A program made the position numbers and the translations under genes. A model generated the notes under the pieces. It made no database searches and had not been told where the DNA came from. It was given only the letters and a program-made list of their open reading frames with translations. Source: Papilionanthe hookeriana x Papilionanthe teres (Eukaryota > Streptophyta > Magnoliopsida > Asparagales > Orchidaceae). Taken from it: 64,000 nt of DNA. Shown here in pieces: positions 48,531-62,100 of this stretch (its first letter is position 1; each line of letters starts with the position of its first letter). The stretch spans positions 114,119,943 through 114,183,942 of the forward strand of contig CM040429.1 in the NCBI GenBank assembly GCA_022702705.1. The letters are read 5' to 3'.

Positions 48531-51130
48531 GATCGTTATATTCCCTTTTCGAAGATTGTCGTTGAGCTAACTTTTGAAGGTAATGCAATCTTCTATCTTG
48601 TGTCCAAGCATCCGGTGGTAAGGGCAAAAGTTGGGATCACCTTTCTTGTCGAATTCTTCTGGTTTCTTAGGCTCGGCGAGTTGGAAATCTAGAGTCTTCA
48701 TCGGACTCACGGAACATTTTCGGCACTCGCCTCATTCTTGAACGGATACTCCCCGCTCGAAGCTCCCTTAACGTACGTTGTGGACGAGATGGTTGTTCAT
48801 ACTCGTTGAGATGAGCGATAGGCTGGGTCGAGGTTGCTGGTAGTCTCGTTGAATTCTGCTGCGGCCGTTCCAGCGATATTTGTATTGGCTGCTTGCCTTT
48901 ATCGACTGCTCGCGACGATCTCGGACTTCTTTTCAAAAGTTTTCACGGGCTTCGTTTGTCCGTTTTATCCGTGAAACTTAATTGCTTCGCCTCCTCTTGC
49001 AAGCTTCCGGCCTTGCTTAACAACTTCTCGAAAGTCTTAATAGTAAATCCCTTGAGGAGAAGTGCTTATCGGGCCATGAATGCTCTTCGGTAAAATGTCG
49101 ATCGCATGTTGTTCTTGTAGGCGTGGCTCACACTTCATACTTAGATTCCTCCATCGAAGTATGTAGTCCACCAAAGTTTCATTCGGCTTCTGCTTCTCTA
49201 TCACTAAATCACCTATAGTGATGTGGTGCTGAGCTCCGGCAAATCTTTTGATGAAGAGGTTCTCTAATTCTGAAAATGTCTTCACCGAACCGTTCGGTAG
49301 TTCCGCATACCAATCAAAGGCGATCCCTAACAGGCTGCTGACAAATTGTCGGAAGAGTAAAGCATCACTTCCGCCGGCATTGCAACAACTGGCACGAAAA
49401 TGTACAACATGCTCTCGAGGGTTTCCGGTTCCATCAAGGGTCTTGAACAGAGGTGGTACGAAGCCTTTCGGATATTGGACAGCGTCGAATTCTTCGGGGT
49501 AAGGTCTACCCGTCCGAATGGATGTCCCGCTCTTTGATTGTGCCAAGGCTTCTGCACTCTGCTGTTCCACCATGCTCTTGATATCCTTTTCCGGAATCAT
49601 GTTTTGTGTTGCATCCTTTTAACCGATCATCCCCGTTGATGGATGTAATCTCCTTTCCTCCGTCTACAATGTGAATAACTTCTGGGGGTGTTTCTCTTTG
49701 GGGTTGAACCTGACTCTGGAGAGTGGCTAGGGCTGCAGCCATCTCTTCCATCCTTTTTGCCATTTAGGCGATTGTATCATCTTTCTCTTGAAGCTGCATC
49801 CTCATCACTTCGTGCTCCTCTCTTTCTGCAGCTGCAGGAGCACCTTGTGAAGCTGACGAAGCTCGTGTTTCAACCATGTTAATTTCTGCATATTCATCAT
49901 CCATGAACTCTGACGAGTCGACTTCATCTCCGAATTTTTCTTCTCTTTCTCTTGCTAATCGCTGAATATCAGTTCTTAGCTTTTCCATAGCATCTTCTAG
50001 TGGTCTTTTCTGTACATCTTTGCAGTTGTCATGCGATAGCTGTCGGGTTTCCTTCTCATGAGTCCCCCTCACTGCGGTAGCACTTTCTTTGGACTCAAGT
50101 CTCCTGACGAGACTTTCCTTTTCAGGTTGTTGTTTTAATCTTAATTGTCCGGTAGTGGGACGCCATACCATCGTTCTAGCAGCAGAAGGTCTAGGACTGG
50201 ATGGTCTGTCGATCAAATGCTTGGAAGGTGGTATCCTCCCTAATTTGTAGTCCCGAAACAACGACGAGTGGACTAGCTTTCATTCTCTTATTTGGCTTTT
50301 CCGCAGCAATAGCAGGTTCTACTCGTGGCCCAAGACGGGACTTAGCTGGCACCCGTCCTATCCTTCTTAAAATTTCTGATACAGGGCATTTTTCTTTCTT
50401 TGCTAACTTTTTTATCAGGGTTTGCAGTCGAGAAAATGGCGTAATTCTAGCCCGTTTCTTACGGCTGTCGTTGTAATATGCGGGCTGAGGCAATGCGGAA
50501 GCAATCTTGCGGATATTTTCCTAATCCTTTGCGGCGGAAAGGGGATGGAACCTACTTCCTCCTAAAAGTGGAATGTATTCAGGCAGCGGTGTATACTCGG
50601 GCAGTTCTGGGATTTCCTCCAGGAAAGCAACTTCAACAGCTCTGGCTTCTCTAGCAATCTTTCTACTTCTGTTCCTCCTCTGAGTCCGTGTCAGTGATGG
50701 AATTCTTGAGCTAGACCCGATTTCAAAAACGGAAGGTCTCACAGGAAGATCTGTACCCTCCACAGTAACAGGTTCATCACAGTTCTGAATTTCCTTCCCC
50801 TTTAGTCCGGCGAGCCGGGGTAGGTGCGGAGCCAACTAGACCGGTGGGGGTAGCAACAACTCGTCCTTCGCGAACAACGGTACTCCTCTCGGTTGGAATC
50901 TTTTGCAGAGGAGGGAATTCATGAGTTGACTTGAGGTCAAACTCAATCAACGGCTTCTCAGTTTCTGGTACTTTGCTTGTGAGTGAAAAGAGAGTGACGT
51001 CGGGGATTTTGATGTCGGCGTCCCCGAATCCTTGTCCGAATCGAATGATTCCATTATCAGGCAGTTCTTCCTTGAACACAGCCAGGTCCAGTCCATTGAC
51101 GAAGGAGAAGATCAGTTTTGGGGCTTCCAT
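48531..51130 (-). pseudogene. gag: gag of element C
   Basis: The ATG at 51130 gives MEAPKLIFSFVNGLDLAVF, four bases after the CCTTGCAG acceptor-like site. N-terminal pieces (50521-51130) and a basic piece with SRKKRARITPFSRLQTLIKKL are followed by a Glu-rich coiled-coil-like region (about 49750-50100) and the Retrotrans_gag-type capsid at 49037-49600 (FDWYAELPNGSVKTFSELENLF, DYILRWRNLSMKCEPRLQ). A zinc-knuckle-like motif CPYHRMLGHKIEDC (48585-48626) keeps CX2CX4HX4C spacing with His at the second place. Frameshifts near 50800, 50500, 50230 and 49600 and a stop at 49764 break it. Confidence 0.87.
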
Positions 51131-51648
51131 TTCTGCAAGGCAGATTCCAAGTGTTAGTCCCCGAATCATGCTTCTTCTTGTCGTAAAACTTATGACGAAA
51201 AAGAAAGAGTCCGAACACATTTCCGTTTATCTTAGTGTATTTGTGGTATTAAAAGAAAATTTATTTAGATAATTGTTTTTCGAAAAGATTTGTTCGTTAG
51301 GACTGAGAATTATTAAAAGAAGGAGAGTTGTAGGAAGGGTAAAGGAATTGATTAGGAACCGGAAAAGGAAGAGAAAGTCTTGACCCGCCAGACCGCTCCT
51401 AAACTAATACCTATTGGGGGTCCACCCCACCTCAGAAATGAGGTAAAAGGATCTCAGAACCTCTCTGTTTTGGGGTGTCTAAACAGTGGTTCCTAAATCC
51501 GAAAGGATGTTGGCTATACTTGTCCAAGGTAGAAATGAACATAGTATTCCAACGGAAAGAAGGGTAGTTTGATTCGCAAGGGACATGGATACACTACCGA
51601 TTTTTTGAAAGCAGAACTATTTGATTAAAAATGGAGTGAGGAATTTTT
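51131..51648 (-). other. 5' leader of element C
   Basis: Non-coding, homologous to 11479-12049 of element B. On the sense strand it holds TGGACCCCCAATAGGT (51409-51424), the exact reverse complement of the polypurine-tract region at 38302-38317. It ends at the acceptor-like CCTTGCAG before gag. Confidence 0.7.
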
Positions 51649-51666
51649 TCCCCAACGGAGTCGCCA
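51649..51666 (-). other. Primer-binding site of element C
   Basis: TGGCGACTCCGTTGGGGA on the minus strand, one base different from element B. If the spacer is five bases as in B, the LTR ends at 51672; a second GCCGACA-like end lies at 51730, so the exact LTR edge is uncertain. Confidence 0.88.
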
Positions 51667-51879
51667 GAAGTTGTACGGCTTATTCTTGTGTTATGTGTTT
51701 TATTTTGAAAAGGGGTCGCCTACAGAAATTGTCGGTGAATTTTATATTTTAATTTTAATTTAAATATATATATATGATTTAGAAAGTAGTATTTGATCTT
51801 GAAAATAATTTTAAGATAAGAAATCAAACCGACCTCACATCCCAGATAGTTTATATAAACTAGCACCGCATCACAAACC

Positions 51880-52108
51880 GTGTATCTATCCCGAAGAATA
51901 GACACACTGTTTGGTGATGGGGCTCGATTAAATAAACTAGAAGATTTGTGACATCCGTTTGGGCTGTGAACCAATTTTATAAGCCGACAAATTCCCCTGC
52001 TCAATATAAATGAATTAAGCAGGGTTTATATTACCTGGGTTCTTAAAATTCCCTATAAGGGAAAGCCCCTATAGTTAATTACATCTTAAGTGACGGGAAT
52101 CACTTAAG
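51880..52108 (-). promoter_or_regulatory. Cluster of four RNA hairpins, element C 5' LTR
   Basis: On the sense strand: hairpin 1 (52085-52108) pairs CTTAAGTGA with TCACTTAAG around loop TTCCCG; element B has CTTAAATGA/TCATTTAAG around the same loop, a paired A-T to G-C change. Hairpin 2 is at 52053-52074, hairpin 3 at 51995-52024 (CCCTGCTTAAT/ATTGAGCAGGG, one G-T pair) and hairpin 4 at 51880-51907. Confidence 0.7.
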
Positions 52109-53784
52109 AAAACTCTCGATAATAATTAGTAGTTCTGCTCTCAAGAATCTCAAAGTTTAAGTTTTCAAGGGATTGAATTTTGGAATTTCAATAAGGAATG
52201 GATCAAGTTTGGAACATTTTATTTTGGGAATTCAAAGGAAGAAAGGTAGGAGAAATTACAGATTCGAAGCGAACTTCGGTAATTTCCCGACTATCCTATT
52301 GTTTGGCTTGAATTTATGAAAGTCCTAATGTTTATTTAATGTTTTGATCTTGCCAATTTTAATTGATTAGTACTTATATTCGTATGACATGATCATACAA
52401 ATAGCCTCGAAGATGTGAGGGTTTATGTCGTGTCGAACGACTACCTCGGAGTCCTAAGACTGATTAGGGCTTAATTTACATGACATGATCATGCAAATGC
52501 CTAACAAGAGGTTGAGGATTTATGTTGCACTAGGCAAACTACCTCAAAGTCCTATGGTTTGGTTATTTAATTCTAAGAATGGTTTTGCTGATGTAGATTT
52601 AGGTTTTGCTGATGACGATGGCCGTGCTGCCCACCATGCTCCGAGCTTTTTGTTGTTGCAGAGGTTTAGTTTTAGAAGATTGTAATCAAAAGAGAAGAGA
52701 GAAGTTTGGTTTTAGAAATCTTAAATTCCAAGTGTTTTTTTATGTTTTAATTAAAACAAATCTTAAAGTTGATTATAACAACACCGGTTAAGATCCCACG
52801 GTTCCATCCTTCCGGCATCGTTATTTTTATCGGATTCACTTAGTCCAGATGAATTTGCTAAACTCAACTAAATGAGTTCCACACTTTCATTTAGACCGTG
52901 GGAAATCCCGTTAGCAACACGTAGGTTACATCATCCGAGGTATTCTCGATCATCCAACGAGACGTTTTAATTTAGTTATAGTTGTAGTTTTGTTGTTTTG
53001 TTTGTGATTAAATTTTGAGTTGTTTTATATTTTGAAATGTTGTGGCAGTGAATTTTATCTTGCAATGACTTTTAATTTAGTTTTGGTTTTGGTTTTAGGG
53101 ACTATCCTAAAGGTGTAGGTTTTCATGCAACAGTTGCTTATCATGCAAGAAAAGTAAGTGCATTTGCAATAAAGTAAATTGCAAGAAAGTAAATTACAAT
53201 AAAATAAAAGCGTACCTGGAGGGTCTTCCCGTCATCCCAAGCTACACTTAAACACAATTTAGGATATTTTAATCATTTAAAGCAAGTTCCTAGGTAAAGC
53301 TAAGGGAAGGGTTATGGTTTTCTACCAAGTTCCTAATCATATAGCTAGTCATCTCCTATGACGTCTAGGTTCTTGTGTTTTGGTTTGAGGACGATTTTCT
53401 TCATCAAAGAACAATTAAGTTCAGTTGTTCTTATAAACATCCTATCGTACTGAGGAAGTGCTTAAGATGAATCTTAAACATCTTTTCAATACTTTTAGGA
53501 TTATTTTAAGTCCAAGAGAATTTAATTATACAATGAATCAATTATCCAGGAGTTCAAGTTCTGTTATCTTGCTCAGTGAACTAGGTCATTTGAATATCCT
53601 ATGAGTGAAGTAATACTTCACTTAACACTCCATTTAGGAGTTATGACAACAAGAGCTTTTGAGGGCAAATCGATGTTTAAGTGATTTGTGATTCAATTTA
53701 ATTTCAATTAATGGGTTTAAGTTTGGAATAGTGTCCAATTTGTTTTAGATTTATTTTTGAATTCTTTATGTCTTAAGTGATGTT

Positions 53785-54070
53785 ATATTCAATTCAATTT
53801 AATTTAATTTAATTTTAATTTAATTTGGTTTGGTTTTAGTTTTAATTTAATTTTATTCATTTAATTTTAATTTTATTTTAACTTGATTTTATTTATTATT
53901 TTTATTTAATTTTATTTAATTTAATATGTTTTAATTTAATTTAATTTAATGTGATTTAATTTAATTTCATTTAATTTAATTTAATTTAAATTTAAATTTA
54001 AATTTTAATTTAGTTTTATTTTTTTTAATTTTAATTTAATTTAAATTTTAATTTAATTTTATTATTTTTC
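53785..54070. repeat. Low-complexity (TTTAA)n tract in 5' LTR of element C
   Basis: It matches the tract at 32957-33250 of the other LTR with small length differences. Confidence 0.9.
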
Positions 54071-57000
54071 TTTTAATTTTAATCTAATATTTTTTTTTTA
54101 TGCTTTAGGGATGATTTAATTTTAATTGTTAAAGTATTAATTTAATTGAAATTTTAAAAGGATTTAATTTAAATGTTTTAATTTAATTTAATGATTAAGC
54201 ATTTTAAGTTTTGAATTTGGAGTATCATTTTAATTAGGAATTGAATATTATTGAGGTGATTAATTTAGGGATTCTTAGATTAAAGAATAAATTTCTTCCT
54301 AATAATATCCCTATTTTAATAATTCTAATTTTTTTATTATTCTTCCAAATTTAATTAATTATTTATTTAAGGTTTATTTTGATTACTTTCAAATTACTTG
54401 GTAGGTTTCTACCCTTTAAATACCTAAATTTCAAACATCGAAAATCAACTTAATATCAAATATTTTACCCACCATTTTAATTAAACTTAAAATTTTTAAT
54501 TATAGGTTAAAATTTTAATTACCATTTTGCCCTTTAAACTTACTAATTTCATAACTCACTAAATTGAGCTTAAATGAATTTGAAATTTTTATGTGACTTT
54601 ACTCATATGTCAATCAAGACATTAGAGGAGAAAATATGATTTTTCTGTATTTAATTTATTTATATAATTATTTTTGGTGGAAAATAAGAATTTTCAAGGA
54701 AAATTTAATAACATGACCAAGGGAATGGTTCTGTCCTTAAGAAAATTATGGGACATTCCTAATGACTAAAGGACCACTTGATTTGGTGATTTTTTGAATT
54801 ATATTATTTTTATTATAATTATTTTGAGTTTTGGAGTATTAATTAATTTAAAGATAAAATAAATGTTGAAAAATGAATTTTATATTTTTCAAAAATCTCT
54901 CTGATATCAAGGAAACTAGAGAACCAATTTTTATAATTTTTTGATTTTTCTTTGATTTATTAGAATTATTTTAGTGGAAATGCTAGAAAATACATTTTTT
55001 AATTTTAAAATTACCTTAGGGCTTTAAAATTTAATATCTCATCATAGAGACTTAAGAAAAATATGGGGTTTGTTCCTAAATGATTAAAATTCAAAATGTG
55101 ACATTTTGGTGAATTTTATTATTTCGTGATTTTTTTTATTTTTTAATTATTAAAAATATTAAAATAATGCAAAAAATCAACTTTTTTGGAAAATTGCAAT
55201 TTTAATTTTCTTAAATTCCCCTGATATCGAGAGGCTCCAAAACCAATTTGGTGAATTTTTGAAAAGGATTTTGAAAGTTATGAATTTTTAAAGTTTAAAT
55301 TTGGCTAAATGACTTAATCAACCCATTTGATAGGGCTAACCAAGTCCAATTGACTTCAAACTTTTATGGTGGATTCCTCTGATCCTAAAGGTCAGTGGAG
55401 AATTGATTTCAAGTCAATTTGATGTATGATTAGCTCTAATTAATTAAAGCTCCAATTTGGGTGTTTAAGCCAATTAGGGTTGTTACAAGTGAGTTAACTC
55501 AAAAACCATTTTCCCTAGGGTTCTCTGGTCACAAGAAACATCACCAAATTTTCCTAGAATTTATTTCACAACATGCTAATTATTAGAATTAAAATACTCA
55601 GAATAGTGACCTAGAATTGAAAAATCAATAACTCTTCATAGGCTTGGCCTCTGACTTTGGAAAATTCAGGGAATGTCCCCAAATTCAGAGGTTTCAAAAG
55701 CCTTATGGTCTCATGCCATGGTGAATTGTATACATGCATGGAGAATTGAAAAAATGCAGAGAGTAAATAAATTATTAAAAATCAAACACTCAATGAAATT
55801 AAATGATTTCTTTTCCACATTATTTTTCTCTGTTCACTGAGCAAGAGGGTATTTTTATTTTATTTTTCTGATTTTCCCACACAAAGTTATGCATTTTTGA
55901 AGTTTAGGGAATTAAATAAATCAAAAATATCCTAATTTCCTACTTATCCACGTGGCGCCAGCTCAACCTAGGCATCTCCGAAACGCCGCGTGTCGTTTTC
56001 GGATTCGGCGCCACCATCCGACTCAGCGCTCCAGGGCCCCGCGGTTCACGTACCATCGCGCTGTCCGGCTCAATCCAGACCGTCCGCTTGATACACGCTT
56101 GATCTGACGGCTCCCAGTCATCGTCTACGACTGGTGTGCACCCGTGACCGTCAACCTTCAAACCCTCATTTCTCACTCGATTCTCAACGGATTTTCGTGT
56201 TCTTATGCTCTATGGATTCGTCTTGAGGAGACGAACACATCCATATGGTAAACATGTATTGAAATTGACTCAAATTAAATAGAGAATCTTTGTAAGCTCG
56301 GGAAGAAGAGTGAGTCCATACCTTTGCTCAGAGAAGTGAAGCTTCAATCTGAGAGTTGTGTCACCTTCGATTGGGTCCAAGCAAGCTCCAGATGAAGTCC
56401 CTTGGCCTGGTGAATTGTCTAGGTATGATTTCGACCAAGCCCGATCACAAAGCTTGGAGGCTGGAAGTAATGGCTGGCCTGGTGAGGGGGCTTTTGCTGG
56501 AAAACTTCTTCTCTTGGTAAGGTGAAGTTGTAGGACCAATCAATTTGGGGATTGACTCACTGTGAAGAAGTGTCCTGGTTTTTATGCTGAAATTTGAACT
56601 CAAAATTGAGCTCGACTCGGAGGAATTGGGGCTGGAATCCAGTGGGAATCAAATGCTCTATGTGTGGAGAGTGGTCTGGAATGATTTTGGCAGAGTTTCC
56701 TTAAGGTTGGTTCAGCACCTCTTCCATGGCCGAGAGGGGTGGGGTTTAAATAGGAGAGGCTGGAGGGCCTCCCAGGGGGAGTTAGGGCTTGGGATCAGCT
56801 GCTTAGGTCAAGGGAAGAACAGCCATGGCAGCCACTGGACTTGGGGCAGCTCAGCAAGGGAGAATTTCAATATTTACTCACATGTGAGCTCTCGGGTGTG
56901 GTGTTTTTCGGCGATCCAGGCGGCTGGCCGGCAGGCATGGGTCACCCTCAGGTCCAGGTGGGTCAGGGCTGGAGGTTTGTGCAGTCAATTGGCCATGGAC

Positions 57001-59102
57001 ATGTGTAAAGGGCTTGGATTAAAATGGTATGGGGGAGAGGCTCATTTTGGGTTGATTTTGGTCAACTCCACCCACCAAGGGACTGATTTGGGCTGAGGGA
57101 GGTCAGATGAGTCAGCTAGGAAAGGGTAGTGAAGTCACCATCCATGAATATTTGGATTAATCATGGATTAAGGTGAAGCATTAAAAGGGTTAAAACCTTT
57201 TTAAGGGGGTTTAAAAAGAGGCTCCTCCTTTTGTAATTAATGGTATGATGATGTGTAAAGTGAATCCCATGGCTTCATGTGGCTTATGCATGGCTTCAAG
57301 GCTTGCTCATGGATTGGGAATGGCTTGGCTTACTTGCATGAGAAAGGGATTTTGGGATTTTTGGCATTTAGGGGTGATTTGTCATGAGGCTTGATTTGGA
57401 ATCATTTGATGATTGATTTAGGACTTAAGGGATGATATCAATTAATGGGGTGATGAAAAGAATGTCATATGGGCTTTAGCATGAAGTTTGGGCCTTTGAA
57501 ATTTAGTGAAGATGGGCTTTTAAAATGGTTTAGGGAAGTGGGCTTTTGGATTTTAAAATGGATTTTAGGATGAAAGTTTGGTGAAGGCTTGGGCCAAATA
57601 ACTGTTGGGTTTGGTTCAGGGGTATGTCATGAATGATTTGAAATGAGTTTGGAATGATTTGGGTTTGAATGGGGTTGGATTTGGACCTCTTTGGTAAATG
57701 GGCCAATCTAGGTCATTTGGGCCAACTTGGGCTAATGTTGGGCTAGGGTTGAAATTGATGTAAAATTAATATTGGGAAATGTTTATGGGAGTGTTTCAAA
57801 GAGGTTTTGGCTTTGGTTGGGTTTTGATTTTGGGGTTTGGGCTTATTTGGGTTAGGTTTGGGTTTAGGTCAAAATTGGGCCTTTTAGCTTTGGGTTGAAT
57901 TTGAGTGGGGTTTGGGTCCAAATTTTGGGTAAATCATGTTAGCGTTTTGTTTGTGGGGATGTTAAGGAAGGTTTAGAAAAGGCTTGGGGTTAATTGGAGT
58001 TGAATTGGGTTAGTTTGGGCTAAGTTTGGGTCATGGGTCCAAATTGGGCTTTAAGGTCCAAAATGAAATTGGGTTCAAATGCCAATCAAATTGGACTTGG
58101 ATTTGGTCTAGATTGGTGTTGGGGATGTTGAATTGAAGTTTAGAATTGAATTGGACCAGAATTTGGATCAATTGGGTAGGTTTGGTTTGACATTGGGTTT
58201 ATTTTGGGTTAAAAATGGGTCAAATTGGGGATTCTGATAAAAGTGGAGTAAATTGACAAAATTGGCCCATGTTGTAGTTGAACAAAATGAAATTGGGAAT
58301 ATTTGGGATTTTCTGGGAATTTTCTGAATTTTTGGATTTTTTTTGGCTAAGAGGGGCATTTTGGGTATTTGGAGGGTATTGGGAGGTATTTTTTGGAATT
58401 TTTGGTATTTTTGGCTATGAATGCTCAATTTGAGTAATGTGGGAATGTTTGGGATTGGTCTTGGGGAATTTTGGGTAATTTAGGTGATTTTGCAAATTTT
58501 GGGTAGTTTCAAGGGCATTTGGTAGGTTTGGTGGGTCTGGGGTCCCGGGGGTCAAAAATTGAAAATTTAGAAAATTGAAGATTGGGTAAATGTAAGTGGA
58601 ATGAAATCATTTTGGTTGAGCCATGAAGCCATATCAAGCCCACATGAGCCATGAAGGGACTCATTCGAGGCATTCACTATGTTGTTCCTAACCCTCTTAG
58701 CTAAGAGCTTAGGGGTTAAGGACCATCCATGTGAATCACCTTCATGAGTCAGGAGGTCAAGTTGGGTATGGGTGTGGTTTTAGGAGGAGTGTGAAAATAT
58801 AGTGTATGAGTGTAGTGTGTGTGTAAGTCAGCCCTCACCGGACCGGGCCACCTGTGGCGGTCCTAAGGCCAAAGAGTCCTATAGGAACTCATCCTTTAAA
58901 CTTCCACATTTGATTTCGACCCTGCGGGTGATTAGGGGTCTACAATCAAGTTTGTGGAGTTTGCGAGGAGTTAAGAAGTGGTTTGAATTTCTAAGTGGTG
59001 GGTCCCAATTCTAATCCTCTAGGATAGTCAAAGGAAAAGCCTAAGGCTAGATCCTAAGTACTAAAGAGAGAAAAGAAGACCTCATCAAAAATGAGGTCAA
59101 CA

Positions 59103-62100
59103 CACTCCTACACCCATCCTAAACCCTAAACCAACTTTACCCAATCTTGACTCCTGGTTCATTAGAGCACTCATATGGATGGATCCAAACCCCTAGCCCC
59201 TTGGCTAAGAGGGTTAGGAACAACATATTAGATGTTCAAAATGAGCACTTTCTTGGTCCATGGCTCAATCTAATCTTTTTCACTCTACTCAACCATAATC
59301 AAATTCCATTTTCCTAAAATTTCTGGTTTTGACATTGGGTCCTTAAACTTAACTAAAATTACTTAAATTGCCCCTATAATTCACCAAAGCTCTCCAAAAT
59401 TTCCCAAAAATTACCAAAAACTCCTAAAATTCCTAAAAATCATTTCAAAACAATTCCCACCTCTTAAATGCACCAAAAAACCCCAATACACTCCAAATAA
59501 CCTCCAAATACCCTAAATACCCCTGTTGCCCAAAATTCCAAAAAACTCGAAAAATTCACAGCAGATTCCAAAAAATCCTAAATATTCCTAATTTTATTTT
59601 GTTCAACTACAGCATAACCCAATTTTGCCAAATTAACCCACTTTCAACCCAAAATCCCAAGTTAGCTCATTTTAGCCCAAATGGACCCAATGTCAAACCA
59701 AATCAACCCAATTGACCCCAATGCTGATCAAATTCAACTCGAAACTTTAATTTAACATCCTCAAAACAAATCTAAACTAAATCCAAGCCCAAATTGATCC
59801 ACATCAGAGTTCAATTCTATTTGAAATCCAAAATCCCCAATTTTTCTTAAATGATCCAAAAACCCCAAATTGACCTAATGTCAACCAATGCCCCCCAAAA
59901 TTTCAATCCTAAACCCTCCATAACACTCCTATGAAACCCATGCAACATTCAATTGTCCCCATTTGAGGCCATGTCTAACCTAAATCCACTTGAAATCCAA
60001 AAATACCCCATTTTAACCCAAATTGAACACATGCCCAAAATCTACCCAATTGATTGGCCTAACCCTAAAATTTCCTCCCAATTGATGTTGGGAACTCTTC
60101 ACCACATTACCCTAGACCATTTGAAACATTAAATTGGGTCTAAACCCCACCTTGGCCCAACGTAGACCCAAGTTGACCCAACATACCCTAATTAACCAAA
60201 ATCTCAAATTCCACCAAATTGACCCATCAATTGAACTCAAAACCATTCCACATCTTCATGAAAATTCTTCATTGCAATAATGTGTACAATGTTCCTCAAG
60301 ACATTTGGACCCAAATCAAGCTCAAACTCAAGTTAGCCCATCCTTAACCCAAATGAACCAAATTGAACCTCTAACCAAACCTAGCCAAATTAAACTAAAT
60401 ATGACTAAACCAACCCCTCCACAGCCACCAAGTGAACCCTAGTAACCACCCTAGATCCACCTAGCCCAAGCTAGGTGAGCCATGGACTAAGGATCCCCCA
60501 TTTTAAGGGATTTATTCTCTTAAAAGGCTAAATCTAGTTTTGCCTTACCCCATAACCTCCTCACAACTAATTAATCACAATTAAACCTCCACCTGACTCA
60601 GCTGACTTGAGGCCCAGCTCCCTTGTCCCTTACCGGCTGGCCTAGTCGCCAGAGGGAACCAAAACTGAGAGCCAACTCCAAGCTAAACTCACCCAAACTC
60701 CACCAATTGGCCACCTCAGCCAAAATTGCCACTAGAGTCCTTTTGCCCTACACCTAAGCAGCTGAATCCACCCATCAATTGGCCCCCAGCTCAGCCCAAT
60801 GGCCCTAGCCATATAAGCACCCCCTTTTAGCCAAAATTAGGTGCTGAAATCCCAAATTGCTCCCAATCCTTCCCACAACACAAAGAAGATGAGCCCCACT
60901 GCATTTCTGCCATAATCCCCATTGATTGAGCTCAATTTCAAAGCTTAATTTTAGGCCAGAAAATAGAACACCTACTGAAACTTAAGAAAAACCAAATTAA
61001 ATCTTCCCACACTTCACCAGAGGTAGACAAGTTCTCCAGTGAAAGCCCCCTCACCAGGCCACCCATTTGCTCTATCGGCCATAACACCAAATCGGGTCCG
61101 GTCACTTTCATATCCATACGATTCACCATCGCTCGAGGCTTCATCCCTAGCTTCCTTGGACCACCATGAAAGTGTGGAGCATCTCTAATTGAAGTCGCAC
61201 TTCTCAGAGCCAAGGTATTGAACTTATCTTGTTCTCGAGCTTCCAACGATTCTCCATTTATTTTGCCTTAATTTCAATGCATGTTAGTCGTATGGATTTG
61301 TAGCCTTTGTCTAGATGAACACATAAAACCAAACCTCACATGATTTGGTCGAGAAATGAGTGAGATCTTAGGGTTTTTGTGTGGATGGCTCTCGGGTTAA
61401 ACCAGACAGAGACGATGACCAATAGCCATTGGATTGCACGTGTAACGGATGGACAGCCAGGATCACGCTGGATGAAGATATGAGATGGAATCGTGGAGTC
61501 GCGTGGCGCTGACTCAGAAAGCGGTGCCCAACCAGGAGAGGCCGCGTGTGCTTTCCACCCGCCGTAGGTTGAGGTGGTGTTGACTGGTTTAAGTAAGAAA
61601 ATCTGAATTTTCTGAATTATTTAAATATTAGAAACTTTAAAAATTCATAACTTTGCATAGAAAAATCATAAAAATAATTTAAAAATACCCTCTTACTTAG
61701 TGAATAGAGGAGAATGATGTGGAAGAAAAATCAAAATTATTTTCTTAGTATTTATTTTTAAATTAATTAAATACACTAAAACTTAAATCAAATCTTCACT
61801 CACACACACAAATCACCATGACTTGGGACTATGGGGCTATTTTTCCCTCTGTCATTAGGAACATTCCTTGATTTTTTTTGAAGTTAGAGAAGGTCCCATT
61901 GCAAGTTATCTATTTTTCAAGTTTTTATGCCTATTTTGGTATTTTTATTCCAATAATTAGTATATTGCTTGGAAATTTCTAGGAAAATTAGGGTAGGTTC
62001 ATTATGACTAGAGGAACTTAGGATTATTATTGCATGAGCTAAAACATTAAAAATAGCTCTGATTGCTCACATGACCCAAACAAATTTTGAATTAATTAGA

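Larger units (their letters stand above)
32081..59102 (-). mobile_element. Element C: Tat-clade retrotransposon with AlkB gene, 3' LTR truncated
   Basis: A 27-kb minus-strand element of the same family with both LTRs, primer site, leader, gag, protease, RT, two RNases H, integrase, AlkB-domain gene, 82-bp tandem array and polypurine tract. The 5' LTR (right) is about 7.4 kb; the 3' LTR (left) has lost its end and an inner piece. No target duplication can be found because the left end is gone. The LTRs differ little (about 2 in 120 bp in one stretch compared by eye), so it is younger than element B. Its genes carry fewer but still several breaks. Confidence 0.93.
51672..59102 (-). repeat. 5' LTR of element C
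   Basis: It runs (minus strand) from TGTTGACCTCATTTTTGATG at 59102 to GCCGTACA at 51672, or to CACCGACA at 51730. At about 7.4 kb it is longer than the LTRs of B. The four hairpins are at 51880-52108, a (TTTAA)n tract at about 53785-54070 and the donor-like CCAG|GTACGC at 53215. The sequence is homologous to B's LTR but forms another subfamily. No gene seen. Confidence 0.9.
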